Of a stretch of DNA of 64,000 nt, positions 26,411 to 36,017 are shown one piece after another. Both the position numbers and the translations under genes were made by a program. Position 1 is the stretch's first letter, and each line of letters opens with the position of its first letter. Source of the DNA: BP-464 sp963825415. GTDB taxonomy: Bacteria > Actinomycetota > Thermoleophilia > Solirubrobacterales > Solirubrobacteraceae. The notes under the pieces are model-generated. The model was not told the origin of the DNA and ran no database searches. It worked only from the letters and a program-made list of their open reading frames with translations. The stretch spans positions 930,001 to 994,000 of the forward strand of contig CAWGTD010000006.1 of the NCBI GenBank assembly GCA_963825415.1. The letters are read 5' to 3'.

Positions 26411-26884
26411 CTAGTCGTCGCCGCGGTCGAGGACCTGCCGGCCGGGCCCGAGCTCGGCGACCGGTTGACGCCACAGGTTGGGATAGACCTCGACGACGTG
26501 GCGCCCGCTGTCGACCAGCCCGCCGAGCGCCACGAACAGCGCGCCCACGGCGCCGACGTAGACGCCGACCTGCGAGGAGATGTCACCGGTGACGTCGGGC
26601 GGGGAGATGATCCGCCGCACGATCAGGGCGGCGAGCACGAGGCCGAGCAGCGTGCGGGCCACGAGCACGGGCCGGGACTGGACGACCGCCGCGGACCCCA
26701 GCGTCAGGATCGCGCCGGCCAGGATGGCGACGCGCAGGTTGGTGAACGTCTGCCAGCCGGTGCTGTCCTGGGTCGCGCCGGTGGGGCGGACGATGTGGTA
26801 CCAGGTCATGAACAGCGCGCACGTCACGACGACCGCACCGATCGCCGAGAGCGCACGGCCGACATTGGGCTTCAACAGCGGCAT
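26411..26884 (-). CDS. Four-helix integral membrane protein of unknown function
   Basis: 157 residues from ATG 26884. Hydrophobic segments lie at about 12-32, 50-68, 73-92 and 108-128. The intervening loops are short and the C-terminus is polar (VYPNLWRQPVAELGPGRQVLDRGDD). TACCCT (26902-26897) ends 12 bases before the start with GGAG between, so it may have its own promoter although it lies in line with the GT2 and DUF2142 genes. I do not recognise a family. Confidence 0.6.
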   Translation of the reverse strand: MPLLKPNVGRALSAIGAVVVTCALFMTWYHIVRPTGATQDSTGWQTFTNLRVAILAGAILTLGSAAVVQSRPVLVARTLLGLVLAALIVRRIISPPDVTGDISSQVGVYVGAVGALFVALGGLVDSGRHVVEVYPNLWRQPVAELGPGRQVLDRGDD

Positions 26885-26904
26885 GCGAGGCTCCGGAGGG
26901 TAGC

Positions 26905-27721
26905 TCAGCGTCGGAAGACGAGGCGGTAGACGACCGCCTCCACCCGCGCTGGAACGGGCCGGGGGCCCCAGAAGTAGCGGTACGCCGCGCGCTCGACCGC
27001 GCTCGCCGGGCTCGCCGCCGCCAGCTCGCGGCGGCGCGCGTAGAGGTCCGGCGTGCTTGGCGCGGAGCATGCCGTAGAGGCGGCGGTAGTCGCGCCGGGC
27101 GCCGAAGACCATCGTGTCGCCGTGGCGGCGGTAGAGGAACGTCACCTCGCCGACCTTCGCGCCCCGCCAGCCGCGCTCGAGCGCGCCCAGCCAGAAGTCC
27201 CAGTCCTCATAGCCCGCCCGGAAGGCCGGGTCGTAGCCGCCGACGTCCTCCCAGAGCTCGCGCCGCGTCAGCCCGACCGGCCCGACGACGTGGCGATAGA
27301 GCATCCGGTAGCCGTCGAGGTCGGGGAAGGCCAGCTCGCCGTCCCAGTCGCCGAAGAAACGCGTGACGCCGTAGCTGAAGCCCAGCTCGGCGTCGGCCGC
27401 GAACGGTGCCTTCAGCGCGCGCAGGGCGCCGGGCGGCAGGCGATCGTCGGCGTCGAGCGCGATCAGGAAGGGCGTTTCCGCCGCGGCGTAGCCCGCGTTG
27501 CGCGCGGCGGACAGCCCCGCGTTGGCCTGGCGCAGCACCTCCACGCCCGCCGGCAGCGCCTCGAGCGCCGCCAGCGTGGCCGGGTCGGTCGAGCCGTCGT
27601 CGACGACGATCACGCGCGGCGCTCCGCCCTCCTGGGCCAGCAGCGACTCCACCGCCTCGCCGACCCACGCGCCGTAGTCGAAGCAGGGGACGACCGCGGT
27701 GACGTCGGCGTGCTCGCTCAT
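26905..27721 (-). CDS. GT2-family glycosyltransferase, C-terminal frameshift
   Basis: ATG 27721 gives MSEHADVTAVVPCFDYGAWVGEAVESLL, the GT-A start. The nucleotide-sugar site is VIVVDDGSTDPATL, the metal-binding motif is LIALDADDRLPPG, and the acceptor-side motif is GGYDPAFRAGYEDWDFWLGALERGW. One extra G near 27047-27049 throws the last 50 residues out of frame; corrected, the protein reads AKHADLYARRRELAAASPASAVERAAYRYFWGPRP and stops at 26907-26905 after 271 residues. As assembled the frame reads through into the next gene. It is divergent from the GT4 gene through a shared -10. Confidence 0.82.
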
Positions 27722-27729
27722 GCGGGCCA

Positions 27730-27736
27730 TACCGTA
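27730..27736. promoter_or_regulatory. Shared bidirectional -10 box between GT2 and GT4 genes
   Basis: TACCGTA reads TACCGT on plus, ten bases before ATG 27746, and TACGGT on minus, nine bases before ATG 27721. The gap between start codons is 24 bases. Confidence 0.55.
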
Positions 27737-27745
27737 GGGACCGGC

Positions 27746-29011
27746 ATGCCCCGCACGATCATGCTCGTCGCGCACCTCGCGCCGCCCTCGCCGCTGTCGG
27801 CCGCGAGGCGGACCGCCGGCTTTGCGAAGTACCTCGGCCGCCGCGGGCACCGCGTCGTCGTGCTCACGTCGGTCGTCAGCGGCGACGGGCCCGTGGAGGG
27901 TGCCGCGCGGGTCGTCCGGACGCGCGATCTGATGGCGTCGCCGTTGAACTGGAGGCGCGGCTCGTTCGAGGCGCTGCAGGGCCAGGCGCCCGCGCCGGCG
28001 CCCGCCCCCTCCAGGCTCGAGGCGGTCGTCGTGCCCGACCTCGCGCTGGCCGCCTGGGTGCCGTTCGCGCTGCCGCGCGCGCTGCGACTGGCGCGCGAGG
28101 AGCGCCCCGACGTGGTCTGGACGACCGGCCCGCCGCCGTCGACGAACCTGATCGGGCTGGCATGCCGGCGCGTGCTGGGGCTGCCGTGGGTGGCCGACAT
28201 CCGCGACGGCTGGCGCTTCGAGCGCAACCACACCGACTTCCCGCTCGCGGCTCAGCGCCGGCTCGACTCATGGCTCGACCATTGGCTGACGCGCAGCGCC
28301 GACCGGGTCACGGCCGTCACCGAGCCGATCGCCCGCGACGCTCGCGAGCGGCTCGGCGCACGGAGCGCCACGACGATCTCCAACGGCTTCGACCTCGAGG
28401 AGCTCGACGAGCTGCCGTCGGGCGCGCCGGACGGGCTGATCGACCCGCGGCGCCACACGCTGCTCTACACCGGGCGTCTGGGCTACGCGATGCGCTCGCC
28501 GGGCCCGCTGCTCGCCGGGCTGCGCGCGCTGCGCGACAACGACCCCGCCGCGGCGGCGGGGATCGAGGTCCTCTTCGCGGGGCCTCTGCGCGACGACGAG
28601 CTGGCCCAGATCGAGGCGCCCGACCTGAACGGGATGACGCGCGTGCTCGGCGCGCTGGATCGCACGACGACGATGCAGCTCCAGCGGGCGACCGACACGC
28701 TGCTGCTGATCACGACGGGCAACCCCTCAGAGACGGGCCAGAAGCTGTTCGAGTACCTCGCCGCCGACAGGCCGATCCTCGTCATCGGCGACCGCACCGA
28801 GGCCGCCAGAATCGTCCAGAACGCGGGCGCGGGGACGGCCGCGCCGATGGAGGACCCCGCGGCGATCGCGGCGCGCCTGGCCGAGCTCGCCAACGGCCGC
28901 GCCGGCCTGCCGGCCTCCGGCGCGGCCGAGCGCTTTCACTACGCGACGCTCGCCGAAGAGCTCGAGGCCGAACTCGAAGCGGCGATGTCGAGCACCGCCA
29001 CCGTCCGGTAG
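27746..29011 (+). CDS. GT4-family glycosyltransferase
   Basis: 421 residues from ATG 27746. The N-terminal Rossmann half begins LVAHLAPPSPLSAARRTAGFAKYLGRRGHRVVVLT, as in WbuB-like Glyco_trans_4_4 domains, and contains WTTGPPPSTNLIGLACRR and WVADIRDGW. The C-terminal half has TGNPSETGQKLFEYLAADRPILVIGD, the donor-site E-x7-E equivalent. It acts in the cytoplasm on a lipid-linked glycan; sugar unknown. Its last 73 bases overlap the convergent methyltransferase gene. Confidence 0.85.
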   Translation: MPRTIMLVAHLAPPSPLSAARRTAGFAKYLGRRGHRVVVLTSVVSGDGPVEGAARVVRTRDLMASPLNWRRGSFEALQGQAPAPAPAPSRLEAVVVPDLALAAWVPFALPRALRLAREERPDVVWTTGPPPSTNLIGLACRRVLGLPWVADIRDGWRFERNHTDFPLAAQRRLDSWLDHWLTRSADRVTAVTEPIARDARERLGARSATTISNGFDLEELDELPSGAPDGLIDPRRHTLLYTGRLGYAMRSPGPLLAGLRALRDNDPAAAAGIEVLFAGPLRDDELAQIEAPDLNGMTRVLGALDRTTTMQLQRATDTLLLITTGNPSETGQKLFEYLAADRPILVIGDRTEAARIVQNAGAGTAAPMEDPAAIAARLAELANGRAGLPASGAAERFHYATLAEELEAELEAAMSSTATVR

Positions 29012-29733
29012 ACCGGCTCGGCGTCGCGCCCGCGTACGCGGTGCAACATGCGCCCCGGCCAGCGCGCGCCGCGCCGCATCGCGGTCGCCAGCACCCGCGC
29101 GGCGGTCCGCGTCGGGATGAACCAGGCGACGCTCAGCTCGCGGCGCGTGAGCACCACGTGTGCCGCGGCGCTCTCGTTGCCGAAGCTGCGCACCGTGCCG
29201 TGGGCGCGCAGCGGAGCGACGAGATCCCCGGGCTCGGGGAACCCGTTGGCGAGGTGCTCGTCGAGCCATTCCGGCCGCGTCGCGAGCGCCGCCGCGAGCC
29301 GCTCGTCGGCCTCCAGCGCGGCGCGGCCGGCCGGCGCGGCGACGACCAGCCGGCGGCGGGTGACGCGAGCCAGCTCGCCCAGCGCGCCGGCGCGGTCGCC
29401 CGGCGTCAGGTGCTCCATCACGTCGACGGCCACGACGAGGTCGAACGAGCGATCGTCGAACGGCAGGTCGCGAACGTCGCCGACCACCCGCCGTGCACGC
29501 GTGCGCGGCGGCCGGCGCCACGCGCCGTAGTCCTCGAAGCTGACGTCCAGCGCGGTGACGTCCCAGCGCTCGTCGAGGTAGTCGGCGAGCCCGAGGGCGC
29601 CGCTGCCCACGTCGAGCAGCGTCCCGGGCCCGGCCTCGCGCACCAGCGCCAACACCGGCTCGGTGCGGACCAGCTGACCGAGCTGGCGCGCGCCGGCCAC
29701 CCGGCGGGCGAACTCCTTAATCGTCGGCGGCAA
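28939..29733 (-). CDS. Class I SAM methyltransferase
   Basis: 264 residues from TTG 29733, overlapping the stop of the dioxygenase gene by 17 bases. The SAM motifs are LLDVGSGALGLADYLD, ALDVSFEDYG, DVRDLPFDDRSFDLVVAVDVMEHL and RLVVAAPAG. The tail is a low-complexity Ser/Ala stretch. It probably methylates a sugar hydroxyl. It belongs to the minus-strand set of dioxygenase and Methyltransf_24-like genes. Confidence 0.78.
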   Translation of the reverse strand: MPPTIKEFARRVAGARQLGQLVRTEPVLALVREAGPGTLLDVGSGALGLADYLDERWDVTALDVSFEDYGAWRRPPRTRARRVVGDVRDLPFDDRSFDLVVAVDVMEHLTPGDRAGALGELARVTRRRLVVAAPAGRAALEADERLAAALATRPEWLDEHLANGFPEPGDLVAPLRAHGTVRSFGNESAAAHVVLTRRELSVAWFIPTRTAARVLATAMRRGARWPGRMLHRVRGRDAEPVYRTVAVLDIAASSSASSSSASVA

Positions 29734-30566
29734 GCTGTCCGGCGCGGTCGTAGAGGCGACCCTCGGCGCCGCGCAGCTCGACCCGCGTCCCGTCCACCAT
29801 CCGGGCGAACCGCGGCGACTCGCGCTCCATCACCTGGCGCCCCGTGCACTCCCAGACCACGCCCGCGAGCTGGACGTTGTCCTGCGCGCGGTACTGCGGG
29901 ATGACGTAGCGGCGCTGGTTGCGGTCGGTCTTCGGCGCCGAGCCGTGGACGGTGTTGCAGTGATGGACCGTGACCTGGCCCGCGGGGCCGCTGAGCAGCA
30001 CCGGAGCTTCGAGGTCATCCACGGGCTCGGTCAGTCGGTAGGCGAACTCGCCGTTCGGTCCGACGTGCGTGCGCGGGCCGGCGAGATGGCTGCCGGGCAG
30101 GACCTGGATCGGGCCGGTGGCGTCGTCCTCGTCGTCGAGGTGGACGATGCACCGCGATCAGGTCGTAGTTGGTGTGCGGGAAGAAGGGGAAGTCCTGGTG
30201 CCACTCCAGCACGCCCTCGCCGGAGTCCTCCAGCGTGCGCTGGGTGATCTTCGAGTGCTGCAGCTCGACCGCGACGCCGCCGAGCAGCGCGCGAGCCGCC
30301 CCCACGAGCGCGTCGGAGTCGATGATCGCCGCGAACGCCTCGTGCATCAGGACGACGTCGTTCTCGACGACCATGCCGTGGTCCAGGCGCCGGATGCGCC
30401 CGTCGGCGACGCACTCGTCGTAGGCGTCGCGCAGCCGTCCGAGCTCGTCGGCGCCGACCAGGTCGCTGAACGCCACGAACCCCTGCTCGGAGAAGAACCG
30501 CGCGGCCCTGTCCTGATCGGCGGCTGCGAAGCGCCAGTCGACTTCTACTTCCGCAGGACTGCGCAA
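29717..30566 (-). pseudogene. Phytanoyl-CoA dioxygenase (PhyH)-family Fe(II)/2-oxoglutarate enzyme, one frameshift
   Basis: A TTG at 30566 overlaps the upstream gene by 22 bases. The facial-triad His-x-Asp is in EWHQDFPFFPHTNYD. The distal His is in VTVHHCNTVHGSAPK and the 2-oxoglutarate-binding Arg in NQRRYVIPQYR. One extra G at about 30147-30152 breaks the frame between NYDLIA and CIVHLDDEDDATGPIQVLPGSH; corrected length is about 282 residues. Enzymes of this type hydroxylate or epimerise small molecules and sugars. Its position between methyltransferases suggests late tailoring of a glycan or glycolipid. Confidence 0.75.
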
Positions 30567-31270
30567 CGAAGCGCCTCCGATGGGTTCAGGTCGGGGGTGG
30601 GCAGCAGCAGCGCCTCACGGCCGACGGCCGCGCAGAAGTCGCGCACCGCGTCGGTGTCGTCGGCGTTGTCCACGATGAGCAGTCCGTCGGGCCGCAAGGC
30701 GGGCCAGGCTAGCTCCATCTCCGCGAGCATCGTGGGATAGGTGTGCTCGGAGTCGTGCAGGAAGACGTCGATCGACTCGTTCCCCAGCAGCCCCGGCAGC
30801 ACCTCCGTGGAAGGCCCGAGATGCAGCTCCCAGCGCGCCCGCAGGCGCTCGGGCACCACCCAGCCGGGATCGCGCCCGGGCGGCAACGTGGCCGTGTAGC
30901 CGTCCTGGTTGGCCGGCCCGGACTCCGCGCGCGAGGGCAGGTCGACCGACACCAGCCGCCCGGTCTGGTTGCGCTCCATCGCGTCGAGCAAGAACGCGGT
31001 CGTCAGCCCGTGCAGCACGCCGGTCTCGACCATCGTCTCCGGGCGCCGGGCGCGCACGATCGCGTAGAGGAAGATGCGATAGAGCCGCAGCGTCCAGATG
31101 TCGCCGAAGCTGCGCGTCTGCCACGCCGGCTCGTCGGCGACCATCGCCTCGATCTCCCCCACCAGCCCGGACTCGCGCAGCTCGCCCAGGTAGGGCAGCA
31201 GGTCGGCGTCCAGGAACGCGGCGAGACGCCCCAGGAAGTACGTGCCCTGCTCCGGTCCGGTGATCGCCAT
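30545..31270 (-). CDS. Methyltransf_24-type SAM methyltransferase
   Basis: 241 residues from ATG 31270. The SAM motif region is PETMVETGVLHGLTTAFLLDAM followed by GRLVSVDLPS. A later block IDVFLHDSEHTYPTMLAEMELAWPALRPDGLLIVDN is the Methyltransf_24/CmcI-like metal-site pattern with D, H and D residues. It is related to the product of 48875-49675 (DVFLHDSDHAYAAQLREYRTAWPHLRAGG). It probably O-methylates a glycan sugar. Confidence 0.78.
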   Translation of the reverse strand: MAITGPEQGTYFLGRLAAFLDADLLPYLGELRESGLVGEIEAMVADEPAWQTRSFGDIWTLRLYRIFLYAIVRARRPETMVETGVLHGLTTAFLLDAMERNQTGRLVSVDLPSRAESGPANQDGYTATLPPGRDPGWVVPERLRARWELHLGPSTEVLPGLLGNESIDVFLHDSEHTYPTMLAEMELAWPALRPDGLLIVDNADDTDAVRDFCAAVGREALLLPTPDLNPSEALRCAVLRK

Positions 31271-31330
31271 GCCCGCAATCTTGCGCAAAGGCTCGCGCGA
31301 AAGGGCGGCAAGTACCCTCAACCACGCCAA

Positions 31331-33241
31331 ATGTGCGGCATCGCCGGAGCCATCAATCTGCGCGGGGAACCCGTGCCCGACCTCGAGCGCGCGCTCGAGG
31401 TGATGGGCGAGCTGATCGCCCATCGCGGCCCCGACGACCAGGGCATCTGGACCCATCCGCGCGGCCATGTCGGCTTCGCGCATCGCCGCCTGTCGATCTT
31501 CGACCCGACCCCGCGCGGCCACCAGCCGATGACCGACCCCGCGGGCCGCGTCGTGACCTACAACGGCGAGGTCTACAACTGGCCCGAGCTGCGCACCGAG
31601 CTGGGCGGCGACGGCTGGGGCACGCAGACCGACACCGAGGTCCTGCTGCGGGCCCACGAGCGCTGGGGCACCGACGCCGTCGACCACCTGCGCGGGATGT
31701 TCGCCTACGCGTTGTGGGACGAGCCCGGCGACGAGCTGGCGCTGGTGCGCGATCGCTTCGGCATCAAGCCGCTCTACTACGCCCAGGTCGGCGACGTGCT
31801 CTGGTTCGCCTCGGAGGCCAAGGCGCTGCTGCCGTTCCTGCCGGCGATCCGCACCGACCCGGAGGGCCTGCGCGACTACCTGACCTTCCAGTTCTGCCTG
31901 GCCGGCAAGACGCTCTTCGAGGGCGTGCGCGAGCTGGCGCCGGGCCACCGGATCACCGTGCGCAACGGCGTCGTGAAGACCGAGCGCTACTGGGAGGTCT
32001 ACTTCGACCTCGACTGGAAGCACCGCGAGGAGTGGTTCGAGGAGCGCATCGAGGCGCTGCTGCACGACTCGGTGCGGCTGCACCTGCGCTCCGACGTGCC
32101 CGTCGGGACCTACCTCTCGGGCGGCCTTGACTCCAGCGCGATCGCCGCGCTGGCCTCGGTCTACTCAGGCGAGGGCATGCGCGCCTACACCGGGCGCTTC
32201 GACGCCGGCGAGTCCTACGACGAGTCCGCCTACGCCCGCCTGCTCGCCGACGAGCGCGGGCTCGACCTCCAGCTCGTCGACATCGCGCCCGCCGATTTCG
32301 CCGAGACGATCGGCCAGGTCCTCTACCACCTGGACTTCCCGGTCGCCGGCCCGGGGTCGTTCCCCCAGTACCTGGTCAGCGCCGCGGCCGCGCGCGACAC
32401 GAAGGTGATCCTCGGCGGCCAGGGCGGCGACGAGGTCTTCGGCGGCTACACGCGCTATCTGATCGCCTACTTCGAGCAGTGCATCAAGGCGGCGATCGAC
32501 GGCACCGCCGACAACGGCAACTTCGTCGTCACCTACGAGTCGATCATCCCGCAGCTGCGCAGCCTGCAGGCGTACAAGCCGCTGCTGGCCGAGTTCTGGC
32601 GCGAGGGCCTGTTCGGCGATCTCGACGAGCGCTACTTCCGCCTGGTCGACCGGGCGCCGCACGTCGAGCGGCTCGTCTCGATGGAGGGCGACTATCACCC
32701 GTTTGCCGCGTTCCAAGAGATCTTCAACGGCCGCAACGTCGGCCACGAGTCCTACTTCGACAAGATGACCCACTTCGACTTCAAGACCCTGCTGCCCGCG
32801 CTGCTGCAGGTCGAGGACCGCGTCTCGATGGCGCACGGCCTGGAGTCGCGCGTCCCGCTGCTCGACCACCCGCTGGTCGAGCTGGCCGCCACGATCCCGG
32901 CCGACACGAAGTTCCCGGGCGGCGACCTCAAGCACGTCTTCAAGCGCGCCACGCGCGCCGTCGTGCCCGAGGCGATCCGCGAGCGCAAGGACAAGATGGG
33001 CTTCCCCGTGCCGCTCGTCGAATGGGCCCGCGGCCCGCTGCGCGAGTTCGTCGGCGACGTGTTCGCCGGCCACGACCGCGATCTCTACGACTCGGGCGCC
33101 GTGCTGCGGGCGCTCGACGACGAGCCGCGCTTCGGCCGGACCTTCTGGGGGCTGCTCAGCCTCGAGCTCTGGCAGCAGCAGTTCCACGACCGCGAGGGGC
33201 ACTTCCGCTCGCTTCTGACGACCGAAAGGACCGCTCGATGA
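31331..33241 (+). CDS. asnB: Asparagine synthase (glutamine-hydrolysing), copy 1
   Basis: 636 residues from ATG 31331, so Cys2 of MCGIAGAI is the glutaminase nucleophile. The glutaminase domain covers 1 to about 200 (RRLSIFDPTPRGHQPM, YNGEVYN). The synthetase domain has the ATP loop GTYLSGGLDSSAIAAL near residue 261 and SMAHGLESRVPLLDHPLVE. It transfers ammonia to a carboxylate; in glycan clusters such homologs often amidate uronic acids rather than make asparagine (inference). TACCCT (31313-31318) is 12 bases upstream. It heads an operon with epimerases and the second ABC exporter. Confidence 0.9.
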   Translation: MCGIAGAINLRGEPVPDLERALEVMGELIAHRGPDDQGIWTHPRGHVGFAHRRLSIFDPTPRGHQPMTDPAGRVVTYNGEVYNWPELRTELGGDGWGTQTDTEVLLRAHERWGTDAVDHLRGMFAYALWDEPGDELALVRDRFGIKPLYYAQVGDVLWFASEAKALLPFLPAIRTDPEGLRDYLTFQFCLAGKTLFEGVRELAPGHRITVRNGVVKTERYWEVYFDLDWKHREEWFEERIEALLHDSVRLHLRSDVPVGTYLSGGLDSSAIAALASVYSGEGMRAYTGRFDAGESYDESAYARLLADERGLDLQLVDIAPADFAETIGQVLYHLDFPVAGPGSFPQYLVSAAAARDTKVILGGQGGDEVFGGYTRYLIAYFEQCIKAAIDGTADNGNFVVTYESIIPQLRSLQAYKPLLAEFWREGLFGDLDERYFRLVDRAPHVERLVSMEGDYHPFAAFQEIFNGRNVGHESYFDKMTHFDFKTLLPALLQVEDRVSMAHGLESRVPLLDHPLVELAATIPADTKFPGGDLKHVFKRATRAVVPEAIRERKDKMGFPVPLVEWARGPLREFVGDVFAGHDRDLYDSGAVLRALDDEPRFGRTFWGLLSLELWQQQFHDREGHFRSLLTTERTAR

Positions 33242-34173
33242 AGGTGCTGATCACCGGAGGTGGGGGCTTCATCGGCTCCAACCTCGCCGACCGCCTGCTC
33301 GACGAGGGCCACCAGGTGCGCACCGTCGACACCTACGCGACCTCGCGCCGCGACAACCTGGTCCCGCGCGACGGCCTCGAGGCGGTCGAGGGCTCGATCG
33401 CCGACGAGAAGCTCGTCTCCGAGCTGGTCGAGGGCGTCGACGCGGTGGTCCACGCGGCGGCCTCCTACAAGGACCCCGACGCGTGGGAGGAGGACGCCCG
33501 CACCAACGCGCTGGGAACGGCCGTCGTCGTGCGCGCCACGCAGCGCGCCGGCATCGAGCGGCTCGTCTACTTCCAGACCGCGCTCTGCTACGGCGTCAAG
33601 CCCGAAGAGCAGCCGATCACGCTCAACCACCCGCTGCGGCCCTACGACTCCAGCTACGCGATCTCGAAGACCGCCGGCGAGGACTACATCCGCCTGTCGG
33701 GCCTGGACTGGGTGTCGTTCCGACTCGCGAACGTCTACGGCCCGCGCAATCTGTCGGGCCCGCTGCCGACGTTCTTCAGCAGGCTGACCGACGGCAAGGG
33801 CTGCTTCGTGACCGACACGCGCCGCGACTTCCTCTACGTCTCGGACCTCGTCGACGTCGTGGCCAAGGCGCTGGAGGGGACCGGCCGGGGCGCCTACCAC
33901 GTCTCCAGCGGCAGCGACGTGGCGATCAAGGACCTCTTCGACGCGGTCACCGCCGCGCTGGGCATGGAGGGCGTCGACGTCGAGGTGCGAGCGCGCGCGG
34001 CCGACGACGCCGAGTCGATCCTGCTCGACCCCTCACGGACCAACGACGACTTCAGCTGGTCGACCTCCGTCGAGCTGACCGACGGCGTCGCGCGGGCGAT
34101 CGAGTGGTACCGCGAGCACGGCATCGAGCAGACCTACACGCACCTCAAGGAGGAGGAGCTACGGGTCCGATGA
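33238..34173 (+). CDS. NAD-dependent sugar epimerase/dehydratase
   Basis: 311 residues; the ATG overlaps the asnB stop as ATGA. The NAD-binding loop is LITGGGGFIGSNLADRLL. The active-site Tyr-x3-Lys is in SSYAISKTAGEDY, with the Ser/Thr position in VYFQTALCYGVKP. NVYGPRN and RRDFLYVSDLVDVV are typical of extended SDR sugar epimerases. It converts a nucleotide-sugar (C4 epimerase, dehydratase or similar). It is paired with the next gene, another epimerase. Confidence 0.88.
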   Translation: MKVLITGGGGFIGSNLADRLLDEGHQVRTVDTYATSRRDNLVPRDGLEAVEGSIADEKLVSELVEGVDAVVHAAASYKDPDAWEEDARTNALGTAVVVRATQRAGIERLVYFQTALCYGVKPEEQPITLNHPLRPYDSSYAISKTAGEDYIRLSGLDWVSFRLANVYGPRNLSGPLPTFFSRLTDGKGCFVTDTRRDFLYVSDLVDVVAKALEGTGRGAYHVSSGSDVAIKDLFDAVTAALGMEGVDVEVRARAADDAESILLDPSRTNDDFSWSTSVELTDGVARAIEWYREHGIEQTYTHLKEEELRVR

Positions 34174-35195
34174 GGCGCGTCCTCGTCGTCGGCGGTGCCG
34201 GCTTCGTCGGCTCGAACCTCGTCCGTGCGCTGCTCGAGCGCGGCGACGAGGTACTGGTCGTCGACAACCTGCTCTCCTCCGAGCGCTCCAACGTGCCCGA
34301 CGGCGCGGAGCTGATCGAGGCCTCGATCAACGAAGACCGGGTGCTGGAAGGGTTGCCCGACGACATCCAGGTCGCGTTCCACCTGGCCACGTTCCACGGC
34401 AACCAGAGCTCGATGGCCGACCCGCTGGCAGACCACGAGCACAACACGCTGACCTCGCTGAAGCTGTTCCTGGCGCTGACCGAGATGGACGGCCTGGAGA
34501 AGGTCGTCTACGCGGGCGCCGGCTGCACCGTGGCCGAGAAGACCTTCGAGGCGGCCAGCGCCACGCAGGAGGACGCGCCGGTGTCGCTCTACCTCGACTC
34601 GCCGTACCAGATCTCCAAGGTCGTGGGCGAGTTCTACGCCAACTACTTCTGGACGCGCAGCGGCCTGCCCGTCGTCAAGGCGCGCTTCCAGAACGTCTAC
34701 GGTCCCGGCGAGGTCCTGGGCGCCGGGCGCTGGCGCGGAACCGTCAACACGGTGTGGCGCAACGTCACCCCCACCTTCGTCTGGAAGGCGCTGCACGACG
34801 AGGCGCTGCCGCTCGACAACGGCGGCATCGCCACCCGCGACTTCATCTACGTCGGCGACATGGTCGAGGGCCTGATCGCGTGCGCCGAGCGCGGCGAGCC
34901 GGGCGGGGTCTACAACCTCGCCAGCGGCGTGGAGACCTCGATCCGCGAGCTGGCCGAGACGATCGTCGAGCTGGCCGGCTCGGGCAGCGTCGAGCTTGCG
35001 CCCGCCCGCGACTGGGATCGCTCGGGCAAGCGCTTCGGCGCCACCGACAAGGCCGAGCGCGAGCTGGGCTTCCGCGCCACCACGCCGCTGCGCGACGGCC
35101 TCGAGCGCACGATCGCGTGGACCCGCGAGCACGAAGCGCTGATCGCCGCCTGCATCGAGCGCCACGCCGACCGGATGGCCGCCGCGGCGGCCTGA
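34170..35195 (+). CDS. NAD-dependent sugar epimerase/dehydratase
   Basis: 341 residues; the ATG overlaps the previous stop as ATGA. The Rossmann loop is VLVVGGAGFVGSNLVRALL. The catalytic Tyr-x3-Lys is in DSPYQISKVVGEFY. NVYGPGEVLGAG and TRDFIYVGDMVEGLIACAERG are the usual substrate-loop and bridging motifs. It lies between another epimerase and the ABC permease, so it likely supplies an activated sugar for the glycan exported by that pair. Confidence 0.88.
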   Translation: MRRVLVVGGAGFVGSNLVRALLERGDEVLVVDNLLSSERSNVPDGAELIEASINEDRVLEGLPDDIQVAFHLATFHGNQSSMADPLADHEHNTLTSLKLFLALTEMDGLEKVVYAGAGCTVAEKTFEAASATQEDAPVSLYLDSPYQISKVVGEFYANYFWTRSGLPVVKARFQNVYGPGEVLGAGRWRGTVNTVWRNVTPTFVWKALHDEALPLDNGGIATRDFIYVGDMVEGLIACAERGEPGGVYNLASGVETSIRELAETIVELAGSGSVELAPARDWDRSGKRFGATDKAERELGFRATTPLRDGLERTIAWTREHEALIAACIERHADRMAAAAA

Positions 35196-35196
35196 C

Positions 35197-36017
35197 ATGG
35201 CGACCCGCGTCATCACGCCCCCACGGGGCTGGCAGTGGCCGAACCTGCGCGAGCTGTGGGAGTACCGCGACCTCGCGTACTTCCTCGTCCGCCGCGACGT
35301 GACGATCCGCTATCGCCAGACGCTGATCGGGACGCTGTGGGCGATCCTCCAGCCGCTGCTGCTGGCCGGCGTCTTCACGCTGTTCCTCGGCTACCTGGCC
35401 AAGGTTCCCTCCACGGCCGGCATCCCGTACCCGGTGTTCGCCGTGACCGGCATGGCGATGTGGCTGTACTTCAGCCAGGCGATGCTGTTCGCCAGCGACT
35501 CGACCGTGTCCAGCCGCGAGCTGATCGCGAAGGTCTGGTTCCCGCGGATGGTGATCCCGGTCGCCGCCGTGATCCCGCCGATGATCGACTTCGTCCCGGC
35601 GTTCGGAGTCGCGATCGTCGTGATGCTGGCCTACGGCGTCGTACCGCCGATCCAGATCCTGCTCGTGCCGTTCCTGGCGCTGCTGACGCTCACCGTGGCG
35701 CTCGGCGCCGGGCTCTGGTTGAGCGCGCTGAACGTCCGCTACCGCGACGTCCGGATCGTCGTGCCGTTCCTGATCCAGGTCGGCCTCTTCGTCTCGCCGA
35801 TCGTCTACCCGTTCACGATCGTGCCGCACGCCGCGCAGCCCTTCTACGCGATCAACCCGATGGTCGGCGTGCTGGAGGCCTATCGCTGGATGCTGTTCCC
35901 CGGCGCGCACACGGTCGGCCGGCTGATCGTGATCCCGATCTTCACCGCGATCGTGCTGCTGATCAGCGGCGCGCTGTACTTCACGCGCGCGAGCGGGAGT
36001 TCGCCGATGTCATCTGA
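35197..36017 (+). CDS. wzm: Second polysaccharide ABC exporter permease, C-terminal frameshift fusing it to its ATPase
   Basis: ATG 35197 starts MATRVITPPRGWQWPNLRELWEYRDLAYFLVRRDVTIRYRQ, the Wzm/TagG-type N-terminus, followed by six helices. As assembled, the frame continues without a stop into the ATPase, giving one 683-residue ORF. In the adjacent frame the tail reads EREFADVI followed by TGA (36015-36017), the classical end of this permease family, so one G is probably missing near 35985-35992. Corrected length is 273 residues with an 11-base overlap with the ATPase ATG. Confidence 0.85.
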
